Of a stretch of 64,000 bases of DNA, positions 40,781-49,817 are shown piece by piece. A program made the translations under genes and the position numbers. A model generated the notes under the pieces. That model was not told the DNA's origin and did not search any database. It saw nothing but the letters and a program-made list of their open reading frames with translations. How positions within the stretch are numbered: position 1 is the stretch's first letter; each line of letters starts with the position of its first letter. The stretch is from Caballeronia jiangsuensis (GTDB taxonomy: Bacteria; Pseudomonadota; Gammaproteobacteria; Burkholderiales; Burkholderiaceae). The stretch lies in assembly GCA_000648925.1 (NCBI GenBank), contig JFHF01000026.1, positions 45,390 through 109,389 of the forward strand, given 5' to 3'.

Positions 40781-42433
40781 TTATTGCAGCTTCCAGATAT
40801 TCGCCGCGATCGTGCCCTGGTCGTTGAACACGTTGAGGATGTCGGGCACATTGGCGATCGGCACGTTGTTCACCATCAGCGCGAACGCGAGGCGCCGTCC
40901 GCTCTTCGCGTCGATATAGCCCGCGAGCGCCTGTCCCTTGAGCGTCGTCTGCACCTGACCGTTCGGCAGTTCGGTGCCGGTCGCGTAAGTGCCCGTTTTC
41001 GCGTAGACCTTGCCTTTCGCGCCCGCGAGCGTCGGATCGTTTTCGAAGTCGGTCGTGCTCGCGAGCGAGCCGTCGACGCCGAGGAACGGCATCGAATCCA
41101 CATACGCCGGGAAGGCCGGACGGCCGTTCATCGCGCGCAGCATGGCGATGACCGCGAGCGGCGTCGCTGTCGTCTCGCCGCCGCCGCTACCGTCGATGAA
41201 ATGCGTCTGGGTCATCGGCACACTGAACGGCGCGGCCGACAGCTTCGCGCTCTCCGCGGCCAGCGCCGCGTTCAGCGTGGTCGAGCCGTTGTTCGCGACG
41301 CCGAAGAGCATCAGGCTCGTGTCCGCGCCGATGTTGTAGCTGACCTTCAAAATCCACTTCGAATATTCGCCGTACGGCTGCGACGTGAGTTGCGCGACGC
41401 GCGTATCGGCGGAATACGAGTTCTTCGCGGGCAGCAGTTGCACCGGGTTGTTCTCGACGGCCGTCGCCGTCACCGTGACGCCCGCGCGCGCGAGCGCCTC
41501 GATCAGCACCGTGCGCGCATAGTTCGACGGCTGCGTGATGCGGAACGTGCGGATCACCGGGAAGCTGGGCACGATCGGCGGCACGTAATCCGCCGGAATC
41601 GAGCCGCTCAGCACGCCGCCGCAGGGCAGCGTGCCGAAGCAGGTTGGGTCGGTCGGCGTGACCGTGATCGTCGCGGGCGTGCCCGCCGCGCCCGTCGTCA
41701 GCGTGGACTGAACGGTGAACGCCGATGACTTCGGACGGTAATCCACCGGCGACGCCGAACCCGCGCTGCCCTGACCGATGATCGTGTCGACCACATCGTC
41801 GTTCACGAAGATCGGCCGCAGGTCGAACTCGTCGCGGAAATCGAAGGGACCGAAGAGACGGTCGTCGATCACGACTTCGCCGTTGATCTTCTTGATGCCC
41901 GACGCCGCCACCTGCGCCGCGAGCGAGTTGTAGCCCGCGAGCGGATCGGGCGCGGTGATCTGCGCGTTGCCGAGACTGTTCGCCTCGTTGTGATCGAAGT
42001 TCGTCCAGGCGAGCGTGCCGTCGGGATTCGTGCGGCCGCCCATCGCGAGATCGCCGCTCGCGACGAGCACGAGATTGCCGTTGAGCGTGCCGGTCGCATC
42101 CACGCTGCCGAGTCGATAAACCGGCGTCTGGAACTGATGATCCGCGCCGTACTGATCGAGCGCCGCGCCGAGCGAAAACACCTTGCGCACCGATGCGACA
42201 TACACCTGTGCGTTCGAATTCATGTCGTAGATGAGATCGCCCGAGTTCAGGTCGACAACGCGCAGCGCCCATGTCGAGCCCTGATACATGGGCTTCTTCA
42301 TGATCTGGGTGATGGCGTCGGGGACGGACGTATTGTTCGAATCCGACCCGCCGCACGCGGCGACGGATGCGGCGAGCGCGCACGAGAGCGCGAGAGCGGC
42401 AACGCGTGCCGGACTTCCTGAAAGCGGGTACAT
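40781..42433 (-). CDS. PBP4-like D-alanyl-D-alanine carboxypeptidase lipoprotein (S13)
   Basis: This 550-residue protein of the DacB/PBP4 group trims peptidoglycan stem peptides and cross-links. Active-site motifs are SVRK (SxxK nucleophile in AQVYVASVRKVF), SYN (SxN in KVSYNIGADTS) and KTG (VYAKTGTYAT), in family order. It begins with a signal peptide and lipobox (AASVAAC then GGSDSNN), which predicts a lipid-anchored protein; the usual E. coli form is soluble in the periplasm. The ATG at 42433 fits the signal peptide; the frame continues 69 bases upstream without support. The tail is convergent with the hydrolase gene (12-base gap). Confidence 0.85.
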   Translation of the reverse strand: MYPLSGSPARVAALALSCALAASVAACGGSDSNNTSVPDAITQIMKKPMYQGSTWALRVVDLNSGDLIYDMNSNAQVYVASVRKVFSLGAALDQYGADHQFQTPVYRLGSVDATGTLNGNLVLVASGDLAMGGRTNPDGTLAWTNFDHNEANSLGNAQITAPDPLAGYNSLAAQVAASGIKKINGEVVIDDRLFGPFDFRDEFDLRPIFVNDDVVDTIIGQGSAGSASPVDYRPKSSAFTVQSTLTTGAAGTPATITVTPTDPTCFGTLPCGGVLSGSIPADYVPPIVPSFPVIRTFRITQPSNYARTVLIEALARAGVTVTATAVENNPVQLLPAKNSYSADTRVAQLTSQPYGEYSKWILKVSYNIGADTSLMLFGVANNGSTTLNAALAAESAKLSAAPFSVPMTQTHFIDGSGGGETTATPLAVIAMLRAMNGRPAFPAYVDSMPFLGVDGSLASTTDFENDPTLAGAKGKVYAKTGTYATGTELPNGQVQTTLKGQALAGYIDAKSGRRLAFALMVNNVPIANVPDILNVFNDQGTIAANIWKLQ

Positions 42434-42738
42434 GACGCGGCTCCGATAAAGGCACATCGCGCTCCACTGGAGCGAACATCCAATACGTCGGGACTGCTTC
42501 ACAGCGCAGACAGGAGATGTCGGCGGCCGTCCACCATTCTTCGAGGCGGCGGCTGAGTGAATTAAATACCTTGCGCGGGCCTTGTCAAGCGAGGACTATC
42601 GCGAATTCAGTGCTTTAGGCAAGCGCTTTTTGTAGGATTTCATGCGCGCTTTTGATCTGCTTGTTGTGACGCGACAACGGAAAAACGTTTGGCGCGGGCT
42701 AACATCTTCGGCACCTCATCGCGAAGAAGAGGACATCC
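42434..42738. other. 305-base divergent intergenic region
   Basis: This region separates the PBP4-like gene and the small plus-strand gene and holds both promoters. It is moderately AT-rich in its second half. A weak hairpin (AGTGCTT with AAGCGCT, then TTTTT) occurs near 42609 but would have to terminate a transcript entering from the left, where no plus-strand gene exists. Nothing else is recognised. Confidence 0.35.
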
Positions 42739-43158
42739 GTGAGCATGGGCCAAGACGATCTCGATGCATGGAAACGCCGGCGCACGCTCGAGCTGGCGTT
42801 CGAACTGGCCGATAGCGGCCGCCATGAGGACTTCACCGACATCGCTTATGCGTTGCAGTTCGAGCGCGGCATGGCGACCGCGCAAGCGCTGATCGACGAC
42901 CCCGAGATGCGCCGCGTGCTCAATCAGCGTTGCGGCGATGCGCGCGAAAAGCTCCAAAAGCTCGCGCCGCTTCCCGAGCCCGAAGTGATCGAAGCCGAAC
43001 CTTTGCCGGTCGGCGAAGCGATAGCGGAAGCATCGAACGATCATGCGCAAATGCCGCAGTCCGAAGACTTCGCACGCGCGCCATCGGTTCTTCGCCGCGC
43101 CCTGAACTTCATCTGGCGATCCGGCAACGCGGGGGATCTCAATTCCGCCGCTTCCTGA
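42739..43158 (+). CDS. hypothetical soluble protein, 139 residues
   Basis: The N-terminal 75 residues are predicted helical (DDLDAWKRRRTLELAFELADSGRHEDFTDIAYALQFERGMATAQALIDDPEMRRVLNQRCG), followed by a Pro/Glu-rich linker (LAPLPEPEVIEAEPLPVGE) and a short helical tail. No known domain, signal or membrane segment is present. It begins at GTG (AGAGGA five bases before) or at an ATG two codons later. It stands alone before a hairpin and the aldolase gene. Confidence 0.55.
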   Translation: MSMGQDDLDAWKRRRTLELAFELADSGRHEDFTDIAYALQFERGMATAQALIDDPEMRRVLNQRCGDAREKLQKLAPLPEPEVIEAEPLPVGEAIAEASNDHAQMPQSEDFARAPSVLRRALNFIWRSGNAGDLNSAAS

Positions 43159-43172
43159 GCTTTTCTATCGCA

Positions 43173-43194
43173 GGCCGTGCGTCAACGCACGGCC
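43173..43194. terminator. perfect 9-bp hairpin after the hypothetical gene
   Basis: GGCCGTGCG and CGCACGGCC pair around a TCAA tetraloop, 15 bases after the stop. It is probably a transcript end or a protection structure; there is no T-run. Confidence 0.45.
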
Positions 43195-43344
43195 CGAACC
43201 CATTCGCGCCCCCTTTGCGCACGAATGGCGGATTTGCACGACTTGAGCGCCCGCCAAAACCATTACACTTGAGGAAGCTGAACCATAAGCCCGGACTATG
43301 CATGCGCGCAGGTCCGGAGTTTGAACTTCGAGGAGGAAATGTTC

Positions 43345-44241
43345 GTGGCTAACGAAAAGATGCTCGCGCAAATGGCTGAGAAGGATGGTTTCATTGCCGC
43401 TCTGGATCAGAGCGGTGGTTCGACGCCCGGCGCGCTAAGGCAATACGGAATTCCGGATGACGCCTACAACGGCGACGCCGAAATGTTCAAGCTGATGCAT
43501 GAAATGCGCGTGCGCATCATGACCGCGCCTTCGTTCACGGGAGACAAGGTGATCGGTGCAATTCTATTCGAGCGCACTATGGACGGCGAAGCGGAAGGCA
43601 AGCCGGTCCCCACGTTCCTGTGGGAAGACCGTGGCATCGTGCCGTTCCTGAAGGTTGACAAGGGCCTCGAAACGGAAGCCGATGGCGTGCAGGTGATGAA
43701 GCCGATCTCCGGCCTCGACGATCTGCTCGCGCGCGCCGTGAAGCTCGGCGTGTTCGGCACGAAGATGCGCTCGGTGATTCATCAGGCCGATGAAAAGGGC
43801 ATCGCGGCGGTGGCGAAGCAGCAGTTCGAAGTGGGCGCGCAGATCATCAAGCATGGCCTCGTGCCGATTCTCGAACCCGAAGTCTCGATCAAGAGCCCGG
43901 ACAAGAAGGGCGCGGAAAAGATTCTGCGCGACGAATTGCTCAAGGGCCTCGACGCGCTGCCGGAATCGAGCAAGGTGATGATCAAGCTGACCATCCCCGA
44001 CGAGGCGGATTTCTATCGTCCGCTGATCGAGCATCCGCGTGTCGTGCGTGTCGTCGCGCTGTCGGGCGGCTATACGCGCAGCGATGCATGCAAGAAGCTG
44101 GAGCAGAACCACGGCATGATCGCGAGCTTCTCGCGCGCGCTCATCAACGAGCTGAAGAAGTCGATGAGCGACAGCGAGTTCGACAAGACGCTCGAACAGT
44201 CGATCGACGAAATCTACAACGCGTCGGTGAAGAAGGCCTGA
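43345..44241 (+). CDS. class I fructose-bisphosphate aldolase, Staphylococcus type
   Basis: This is a 298-residue Schiff-base aldolase. GFIAALDQSGGSTPGAL, the GAILFERTMD segment, FGTKMRSVIHQADEKGI and VMIKLTIPDE (Schiff-base Lys region) match the class I enzyme of Staphylococcus aureus closely, as does GYTRSDACKKLEQNHGMIASFSRAL. It cleaves fructose-1,6-bisphosphate and needs no metal. AGGAGG lies eight bases before GTG 43345, which is taken as the start; an ATG six bases earlier is too close to that site. It is distinct from the class II aldolase most Burkholderiales use, and stands alone. Confidence 0.88.
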   Translation: MANEKMLAQMAEKDGFIAALDQSGGSTPGALRQYGIPDDAYNGDAEMFKLMHEMRVRIMTAPSFTGDKVIGAILFERTMDGEAEGKPVPTFLWEDRGIVPFLKVDKGLETEADGVQVMKPISGLDDLLARAVKLGVFGTKMRSVIHQADEKGIAAVAKQQFEVGAQIIKHGLVPILEPEVSIKSPDKKGAEKILRDELLKGLDALPESSKVMIKLTIPDEADFYRPLIEHPRVVRVVALSGGYTRSDACKKLEQNHGMIASFSRALINELKKSMSDSEFDKTLEQSIDEIYNASVKKA

Positions 44242-44252
44242 TTCTTCGGCGC

Positions 44253-45488
44253 TTATCCGCGTTCGGTTGGCGGCGGCGTTTGCACGACAGGCGCCGCCGC
44301 CCGAAAGAGATCCTCGCGCGTGCCGCTTTTCGGCGGATAGATGCGTTCGCCGTTGATCGTGCGCTTCGTCGCCTTCGCCGTCTCCCCTTCGGCGACGAGC
44401 TTCCTGTCCCATCCTTCCGTATACACCGCGCCCCACGGCCCGAGATCGCAGATGGTCGTGTACCAGTCGATCGATAGCGGCAGCATCTCCAGTCCGAAGA
44501 GATCGCAGACGGCGTTGTTGCCCGCGTAACGTCCCATCGGCCGGCCATGCTGGCACGACATCACCGATGGCCGCGTGCCGTCGATCAGAATGCGCGCGCA
44601 ATCGCCCGCCGCGAACACGCCCGGCACGCGTTCCGCGCGCAGGAATGCATCGACGGGCACGCGGCCGAGCGGATCGAGCGTGACCGGCAGTTGCGCCGCG
44701 AGCGCGTTCGCATGCATGCCGCCGCACCAGACGACCGTCGCGGCTTCGATGCGCTCGCTCGTGGCGCCGTCGTGGAGCGTCACGCCCTGGCCGTCGAGCG
44801 ATTCCAGCGATACGCCGGCACGCGTCTCGACTTCGAGCGTCTTCAGCGCGCCTTCGATGACATGCTGCGCGCCGCCCATCGACTGCCCGATCTTGGCCGA
44901 GCGATCCGCGAGCACGACGCGCACCTTGCCGCGATCGGCTTCCGCGACGATCTCGTGCAGCCGCGCCGGCAGTTCCGCCGCGAGCTCGACGCCCGTCAAC
45001 CCCGCGCCGACGACGACCGCCGTATAGCGGCCCGGCGTATCGGGCAGCGCGGGCAGCGTCAGCAGATGCGCCTGCAGCTTGCACGCGCCCGCGTAGGTAT
45101 CGACATCGAACGAGAAGCGGTCGAGGCCGGGAATCGGCGGGCGCACGAGCACGCTGCCCGCTGCGAGAATCAGCCGGTCGTAATCGAGCGATTCGGACGC
45201 GCCGTCGCGCTCGATAGTCACGCGACGGCTCGCGCTGTCGATATCGGTCGCCTTTGCCTGGATCAGCCGCACGCCCGCGGGCCCGAGCACGGTGTCGAGC
45301 TGCACGAGCGTCGGGTCGAGCGGCTGCTCGTAATTGCGCACCCGGACGCTGTGAAAGGGCACCGGATTGACGATGGCTACTTCGGCTTCATCGGTGCGAT
45401 CGAGTTCGTCGAGCTTGCGCGCCGCCGATAGCGCGCTCCACAGACCGGCGAAGCCTGCGCCGATCACAAGGATCTGGTTCAAGGTCAT
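44253..45488 (-). CDS. NAD(P)/FAD-dependent oxidoreductase, NDH-2-like
   Basis: This 411-residue protein has two Rossmann sites, the N-terminal ILVIGAGFAGLWSAL (FAD) and VVVGAGLTGVELAAEL at about 160 (NAD(P)H), and a second FAD contact VPGVFAAGDCA. The order is that of type II NADH dehydrogenases and related rhodocoxin/ferredoxin reductase-like enzymes. No C-terminal membrane helix is obvious, so it may be peripheral or soluble. The ATG at 45488 is supported by the Rossmann start. A 10-base palindrome lies 11 bases upstream. Confidence 0.84.
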   Translation of the reverse strand: MTLNQILVIGAGFAGLWSALSAARKLDELDRTDEAEVAIVNPVPFHSVRVRNYEQPLDPTLVQLDTVLGPAGVRLIQAKATDIDSASRRVTIERDGASESLDYDRLILAAGSVLVRPPIPGLDRFSFDVDTYAGACKLQAHLLTLPALPDTPGRYTAVVVGAGLTGVELAAELPARLHEIVAEADRGKVRVVLADRSAKIGQSMGGAQHVIEGALKTLEVETRAGVSLESLDGQGVTLHDGATSERIEAATVVWCGGMHANALAAQLPVTLDPLGRVPVDAFLRAERVPGVFAAGDCARILIDGTRPSVMSCQHGRPMGRYAGNNAVCDLFGLEMLPLSIDWYTTICDLGPWGAVYTEGWDRKLVAEGETAKATKRTINGERIYPPKSGTREDLFRAAAPVVQTPPPTERG

Positions 45489-45499
45489 TCCCCTGAATA

Positions 45500-45509
45500 A
45501 ACGATCGTT
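45500..45509. promoter_or_regulatory. short palindrome before the oxidoreductase
   Basis: AACGATCGTT is a perfect 10-base palindrome ending 11 bases upstream of the flavoprotein gene. It resembles the core of some TetR-type operators but no regulator gene is adjacent. Confidence 0.3.
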
Positions 45510-45741
45510 CGTGCTATTAGTCAGTTAAAGCGGCCGCTCTGTTCTTGGTTATAGGCGATTCGCAAGGCGTTGGTTCCCAATGCTTTCATCCGGATTAGCC
45601 CACTTTTCGCCAAAAGTGATTTCGCCGTTTAGGTATTTACCCTAGATCGTGCGCTACCTAAACTCTCTTCAACGGTCGCGAACGAGCAAAACACAGCAAC
45701 GTAAGCGGCAATTCAAAAACTTCTGTACAGAGGAAAGCATC

Positions 45742-46059
45742 ATGAACAAGCTCATCGGTATCGCAGCGGTCGCTCTCGCTTTTGCCGCTCCGGTCGCATC
45801 GTTCGCGCAATCGAATCAACCTTTGACGCGCGCGGAAGTTCGCGAGCAAATCGTGCAACTGGAAAAGGCCGGCTATAACCCCGGCGTGATCAGCGACTCG
45901 AAGTACCCCGCAGACATTCAGGCCGCCGAAGCACGCGTCGCAGCGCAAAACGGCGCGGCACAAAGCGCATTCGGCGGCGCGACGGAAGGTTCGGCGCAAT
46001 CGGGCGCGCGCGTGAATCCGATTCAAGGCGACGTGTTCCCGACGTTCGCGCATCACTAA
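45742..46059 (+). CDS. small exported DUF4148 protein
   Basis: This 105-residue protein has a Sec signal peptide (MNKLIGIAAVALAFAAPVASFAQ) and a mature part with the DUF4148 pattern LTRAEVREQIVQLEKAGYNPG. These small periplasmic proteins are very common in Burkholderia and relatives and have no known function. GAGGAAAG lies six bases before the ATG. It is a single-gene unit with a strong terminator. Confidence 0.9.
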   Translation: MNKLIGIAAVALAFAAPVASFAQSNQPLTRAEVREQIVQLEKAGYNPGVISDSKYPADIQAAEARVAAQNGAAQSAFGGATEGSAQSGARVNPIQGDVFPTFAHH

Positions 46060-46078
46060 GCAGCAAGGGGTTTAACGG

Positions 46079-46108
46079 AACGCGCCCGCATGAAAGCGGG
46101 CGCGTTTT
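46079..46108 (+). terminator. rho-independent terminator after the DUF4148 gene
   Basis: An 11-bp perfect stem (AACGCGCCCGC with its complement), a six-base loop and a TTTT tract begin 19 bases after the stop. The stem is symmetric enough to also end the convergent LysR transcript. Confidence 0.9.
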
Positions 46109-46128
46109 GCCGTTTACGGAAGTCCGCT

Positions 46129-47070
46129 CTAAAGCGGAAACCCACCCGCAAAAGTCTCGCGCAAATATCCGATGAAAAGCGCGACGGCGCGCGGCACATG
46201 CGGCGCATAAGGCCGCACCACGAATAGCTGATCGGCGAATGCGCCGACTGGTCGCCACTCCGGCAACAGCACGACAAGCTTGCCCGCCTGCACGGCGGCC
46301 TGCGCGGTGAAATCAGGCAGCAGCGCAATGCCGAGATCGTCGAGCGCGGCATCGCGCAAAACCTCGCTGTTGTTCGCCGCGAACGGGCCGTTCACCGCGA
46401 GCGTATAGGGCCCGGTCGAACTCTTGCGCCCGCCCTTTCGCTGAAACGACCAGATGCTCGACGCCTGCGGACGCGGATAAACGAGGCAATCGTGCGTGGC
46501 GAGATCGTTGGGCGTCGCGGGCGTGCCGCGCCGCTTCAAATAAGCGCGCGTCGCGACGATCACCGAATAGGTATCGCACAGCTTCCACGCGACATGCGTA
46601 TCCGGCACCTGCGCGCTGTGCCGCACCGCGAGATCGAAGCCTTCCGTCGCGATCGAACTCAGCTTGTCCGACGCCTCCAGTTGCACGCGCACGTCAGGAT
46701 GCGCATGCAGAAATCCCGACATGCGCGGCACGAGTTGCTGCCGCGAAAAGGCCATCGGCGCGGTCACGCGGATCAAACCGCGCGCCACGCCCGCCATTTC
46801 CTTCACGCTCAGGAAACTCGACGCGATGCGCTCGTACTGCCCGCGCGTATCGTCGACGAGTCTGCGGCCCGCCTCCGTGAAACGCACGCTGCGCGTCGTG
46901 CGCGTGACGAGCGGCACGCCCGCTGCGCGCTCCAGCTCCGCGATGCGCTGGCTCATCGCCGCTTTCGACACGTTCAGGCGCGCCGCCGCCGCAGTGTAGC
47001 TGCCTTGCTCCGCGAGCACCGTCAGCCAGTGCAAATGGGTCCAGAGACCTTCGATCTTTTGCTCGTCCAT
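46129..47070 (-). CDS. LysR-type transcriptional regulator (likely of mmsA)
   Basis: This 313-residue protein has a helix-turn-helix (about 15-70; GSYTAAAARLNVSKAAMSQRIAELERAAGVPLVTRTTRSVRFTEAG) and an effector domain. The ATG at 47070 gives a normal length; the open frame continues 36 bases upstream across an inverted repeat. It is divergent from mmsA, so it most likely regulates valine, inositol or beta-alanine catabolism through that gene. Confidence 0.9.
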   Translation of the reverse strand: MDEQKIEGLWTHLHWLTVLAEQGSYTAAAARLNVSKAAMSQRIAELERAAGVPLVTRTTRSVRFTEAGRRLVDDTRGQYERIASSFLSVKEMAGVARGLIRVTAPMAFSRQQLVPRMSGFLHAHPDVRVQLEASDKLSSIATEGFDLAVRHSAQVPDTHVAWKLCDTYSVIVATRAYLKRRGTPATPNDLATHDCLVYPRPQASSIWSFQRKGGRKSSTGPYTLAVNGPFAANNSEVLRDAALDDLGIALLPDFTAQAAVQAGKLVVLLPEWRPVGAFADQLFVVRPYAPHVPRAVALFIGYLRETFAGGFPL

Positions 47071-47076
47071 CAGCCG

Positions 47077-47098
47077 ATTGTTTGCCGATATAAACAAT
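47077..47098. promoter_or_regulatory. inverted repeat between lysR and mmsA
   Basis: ATTGTTT and AAACAAT are perfect 7-base arms with an 8-base spacer, starting six bases before the LysR ATG and 84 bases upstream of mmsA. It is a likely LysR site used for autoregulation. Confidence 0.5.
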
Positions 47099-47181
47099 GA
47101 GTTCAATCATAGCGCCTTTGCACGGAGCGCGACCGTTCCTACACTGTGTCCATCGCCAAACAATCAGTGAGAGGAGTCGAG

Positions 47182-48693
47182 ATGCAAGCGTTCAACGATA
47201 CGGCCGACGTGGTTCATTACATTCACGGTGAGCGCACGCACGGCTCCGCCACGCGCACGCAGCCGGTGTTCAATCCGGCGACGGGCGAGCGTCCGCGCAA
47301 GCTCGTGCTGGGCGAAGCCGCCGATGTCGATGCAGCCGTCGCGAGCGCGAAAGCCGCGTTCCCGGCCTGGCGCGACACGCCGCCGATCCGCCGCGCGCGC
47401 GTCATGCTCAAGTTCCTCGAACTGATGAACAAGCATCGCGACGAACTCGCCGCGATCATCACCGCTGAGCACGGCAAGGTGTTTTCGGATGCGCAGGGCG
47501 AGGTGTCGCGCGGCATCGACGTGATCGAATTCGCGTGCGGCATTCCGCAACTGCTGAAGGGCGATTACACCGAACAGGTTTCGACCGGCATGGACAACTG
47601 GACGATGCGCCAGCCGCTCGGCGTCGTCGCGGGCATCACGCCGTTCAACTTCCCGTGCATGGTGCCGTGCTGGATGTTCCCGGTCGCGATCGCGGCGGGC
47701 AACGCGTTCATCCTGAAGCCGAGCGAGCGCGATCCGTCGGCGTCGCTGTTCATGGCCGATCTGCTGAAGCAAGCCGGTCTGCCCGATGGCATCTTCAACG
47801 TCGTGCAGGGCGACAAGGTCGTCGTCGATGCGCTGCTCACGCATCCGCAAGTGAAGGCGATCAGCTTCGTCGGCTCGACGCCGATCGCTAACTACATCTA
47901 CGAGACGGGCGCGAAGCACGGCAAGCGCGTGCAGGCGCTCGGCGGCGCGAAGAATCACATGGTCGTGATGCCCGATGCGGATATCGAGCAGGCCGTCGAT
48001 GCCTTGATCGGCGCGGGCTACGGCTCGGCGGGCGAGCGCTGCATGGCGATCTCGGTTGCGGTGCTCGTGGGCGATGTCGCCGACAAGATCGTGCCGATGC
48101 TCGCCGAGCGCGCGCAGCAGCTCAAGATCAGAAACGGCATGGAGTCCGATGCGGAGATGGGCCCGATCGTCACGCGCCAGGCTCTGGAGCGCATCGAAGG
48201 TTACATCGCGCTGGGTGTCGATGAAGGCGCGAAGCTCGTCGTCGATGGACGCGGCTACAAGGTGCCGGGTCATGAAGACGGCTTCTTCACGGGCGGCACG
48301 CTGTTCGATCACGTCACGCCTGACATGCGCATCTACAAGGAAGAGATCTTCGGCCCGGTGCTCGCGTGTGTGCGCGTGAAGGACTTCGGCGAAGCGGTCG
48401 AGCTCGTCAACGAGCACGAGTTCGGTAATGGCGTGGCGTGCTATACGAGCGATGGTCATATCGCCCGCGAATTCGGCCGACGCATCGAAGTGGGCATGGT
48501 CGGCATCAACGTGCCGATTCCGGTGCCGATGGCATGGCACGGCTTCGGCGGCTGGAAGCGCAGTCTCTTCGGCGACATGCATGCATACGGCGAGGAAGGC
48601 GTGCGCTTCTACACGAAGCAGAAGTCGATCATGCAGCGCTGGCCCGAGAGCACGGAGAAGGGCGCGGAATTCGCGATGCCGACCGCGAAGTAA
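47182..48693 (+). CDS. mmsA: methylmalonate-semialdehyde dehydrogenase (CoA-acylating)
   Basis: This 503-residue aldehyde dehydrogenase oxidises (methyl)malonate semialdehyde to propionyl- or acetyl-CoA with NAD+ and CoA. GVVAGITPFNFPCMVPCWMFPVAIAAGNAFILKPSE, QALGGAKNHMVVMPDAD and GSAGERCMAIS (catalytic Cys) are diagnostic for MmsA and not for ordinary aldehyde dehydrogenases. GAGGAG precedes the ATG at 47182. It is divergent from its probable LysR regulator and ends at a terminator; no mmsB is adjacent. Confidence 0.94.
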   Translation: MQAFNDTADVVHYIHGERTHGSATRTQPVFNPATGERPRKLVLGEAADVDAAVASAKAAFPAWRDTPPIRRARVMLKFLELMNKHRDELAAIITAEHGKVFSDAQGEVSRGIDVIEFACGIPQLLKGDYTEQVSTGMDNWTMRQPLGVVAGITPFNFPCMVPCWMFPVAIAAGNAFILKPSERDPSASLFMADLLKQAGLPDGIFNVVQGDKVVVDALLTHPQVKAISFVGSTPIANYIYETGAKHGKRVQALGGAKNHMVVMPDADIEQAVDALIGAGYGSAGERCMAISVAVLVGDVADKIVPMLAERAQQLKIRNGMESDAEMGPIVTRQALERIEGYIALGVDEGAKLVVDGRGYKVPGHEDGFFTGGTLFDHVTPDMRIYKEEIFGPVLACVRVKDFGEAVELVNEHEFGNGVACYTSDGHIAREFGRRIEVGMVGINVPIPVPMAWHGFGGWKRSLFGDMHAYGEEGVRFYTKQKSIMQRWPESTEKGAEFAMPTAK

Positions 48694-48714
48694 CGCATAC
48701 ATGAGCGCATGAAT

Positions 48715-48758
48715 ATCGCCCGCTTTTTCCCGTGTGGAAGAAGCGGGCGATTGCTTTT
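48715..48758 (+). terminator. rho-independent terminator after mmsA
   Basis: An 11-bp perfect stem (ATCGCCCGCTT and its complement, extended by further weaker pairs) ends in TTGCTTTT. It isolates mmsA from the next LysR gene. Confidence 0.88.
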
Positions 48759-48873
48759 GGGGCGACCGCGATCGATCTGTTCCCGTGCGTCACAACTCAA
48801 ATGAACTGGCGTCGGTTGACCGTGCGTCCGCAAGCGCGGAAGATGCACCGAAAACGACGCGAAGCCATTCGAC

Positions 48874-49788
48874 ATGCAGCGGCAATTCGACGATCTTCTT
48901 CTCGGCAGCATCGAACTCTTCTGCCTCGCGGCGGAGCTGGGCAGCTTCACGCTGGCGGCAACCGCGGCGAGCGTCACGCCCGCGGCGGTGAGCCGCTCCG
49001 TCGCGCGGCTCGAAAAACGCCTGGACGTGCGGCTTTTCGTGCGCACGACGCGCCAGATTCGACTGACCGATGCGGGCCGCCGCTACTTCGAGCAATGCCG
49101 CGACGCGCTCAATCGTCTTGCGGAAGCGGAGCGCGAAGCCACCGGCCAGCAGACGACGCCGAAGGGCGTGCTGCGCATCAGCATGCCGACGCCTTACGGC
49201 CACTATCGCATGCTGCCGATCCTCGCGGAGTTCCGAACGCGTTATCCCGATGTGACCGTCGAAGCGCATCTGAGCAACCGCAACATCGACTTCGCCGATG
49301 AAGGTTTCGATCTGGCGATACGCGGCCGCGCGCCGCGCGATTCCGGATTGATCGCGCGCAAGCTGGAGGATGCGGAGCTGGTCGTCGTGGGCACACCGGC
49401 TTATCTGAAGCGCACCGGCATGCCGAAAAGCATCGACGACCTGCTCGAACACGAGTGCATTCAGTTCGAGATGCCGAGCACCGGACGCCCCGTGCCGTGG
49501 CTATTCATGCAGAACGGCGAACCGATTGAGATCACGACGCAAGGCGGCTACGGCACGTCCGGCGATGCGCTCGCGGGCATTCCGCTCGCGTGCCATGGCG
49601 CGGGCCTTTTTCAGACCTATCGATTCACCGTCGAAAACGAATTGCGCGCGGGCACGCTTACCGAAGTGCTGCGCGAGTTCGGTGGTTGCAGCAGACCGTT
49701 CATCCTGCTGTATCCGCATGGCAGGCATTTGTCGTCGCGCGTGCGGGCTTTCGTCGACTTCGTCGTCGAGAGGCTCGCGAAGCGTTGA
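48874..49788 (+). CDS. LysR-type transcriptional regulator
   Basis: This 304-residue protein has a helix-turn-helix at about 12-70 (GSFTLAATAASVTPAAVSRSVARLEKRLDVRLFVRTTRQIRLTDAG) and a C-terminal effector half (IDFADEGFDLAIRGRAPRDSGLIARKL is typical of the AaeR/YhjC-like branch). It lies in the same direction as the nitronate monooxygenase, 29 bases upstream, so it may be co-transcribed with it. Confidence 0.92.
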   Translation: MQRQFDDLLLGSIELFCLAAELGSFTLAATAASVTPAAVSRSVARLEKRLDVRLFVRTTRQIRLTDAGRRYFEQCRDALNRLAEAEREATGQQTTPKGVLRISMPTPYGHYRMLPILAEFRTRYPDVTVEAHLSNRNIDFADEGFDLAIRGRAPRDSGLIARKLEDAELVVVGTPAYLKRTGMPKSIDDLLEHECIQFEMPSTGRPVPWLFMQNGEPIEITTQGGYGTSGDALAGIPLACHGAGLFQTYRFTVENELRAGTLTEVLREFGGCSRPFILLYPHGRHLSSRVRAFVDFVVERLAKR

Positions 49789-49817
49789 ATCACGCAATGT
49801 TTAAAGGATGCATATCC

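Noticed and set aside
42609..42631. Weak hairpin plus TTTTT as an intrinsic terminator
   Set aside because: The stem has only seven pairs including one G-T, and no plus-strand gene lies upstream for it to terminate.
43339..43344. ATG 43339 as the start of the class I aldolase
   Set aside because: It is only two bases from AGGAGG, whereas GTG 43345 has the proper eight-base spacing. The choice is probable, not certain.
47071..47106. Extending the mmsA-linked LysR protein to the upstream start at 47106
   Set aside because: It would add residues not typical of the family and place the inverted repeat inside the coding sequence.
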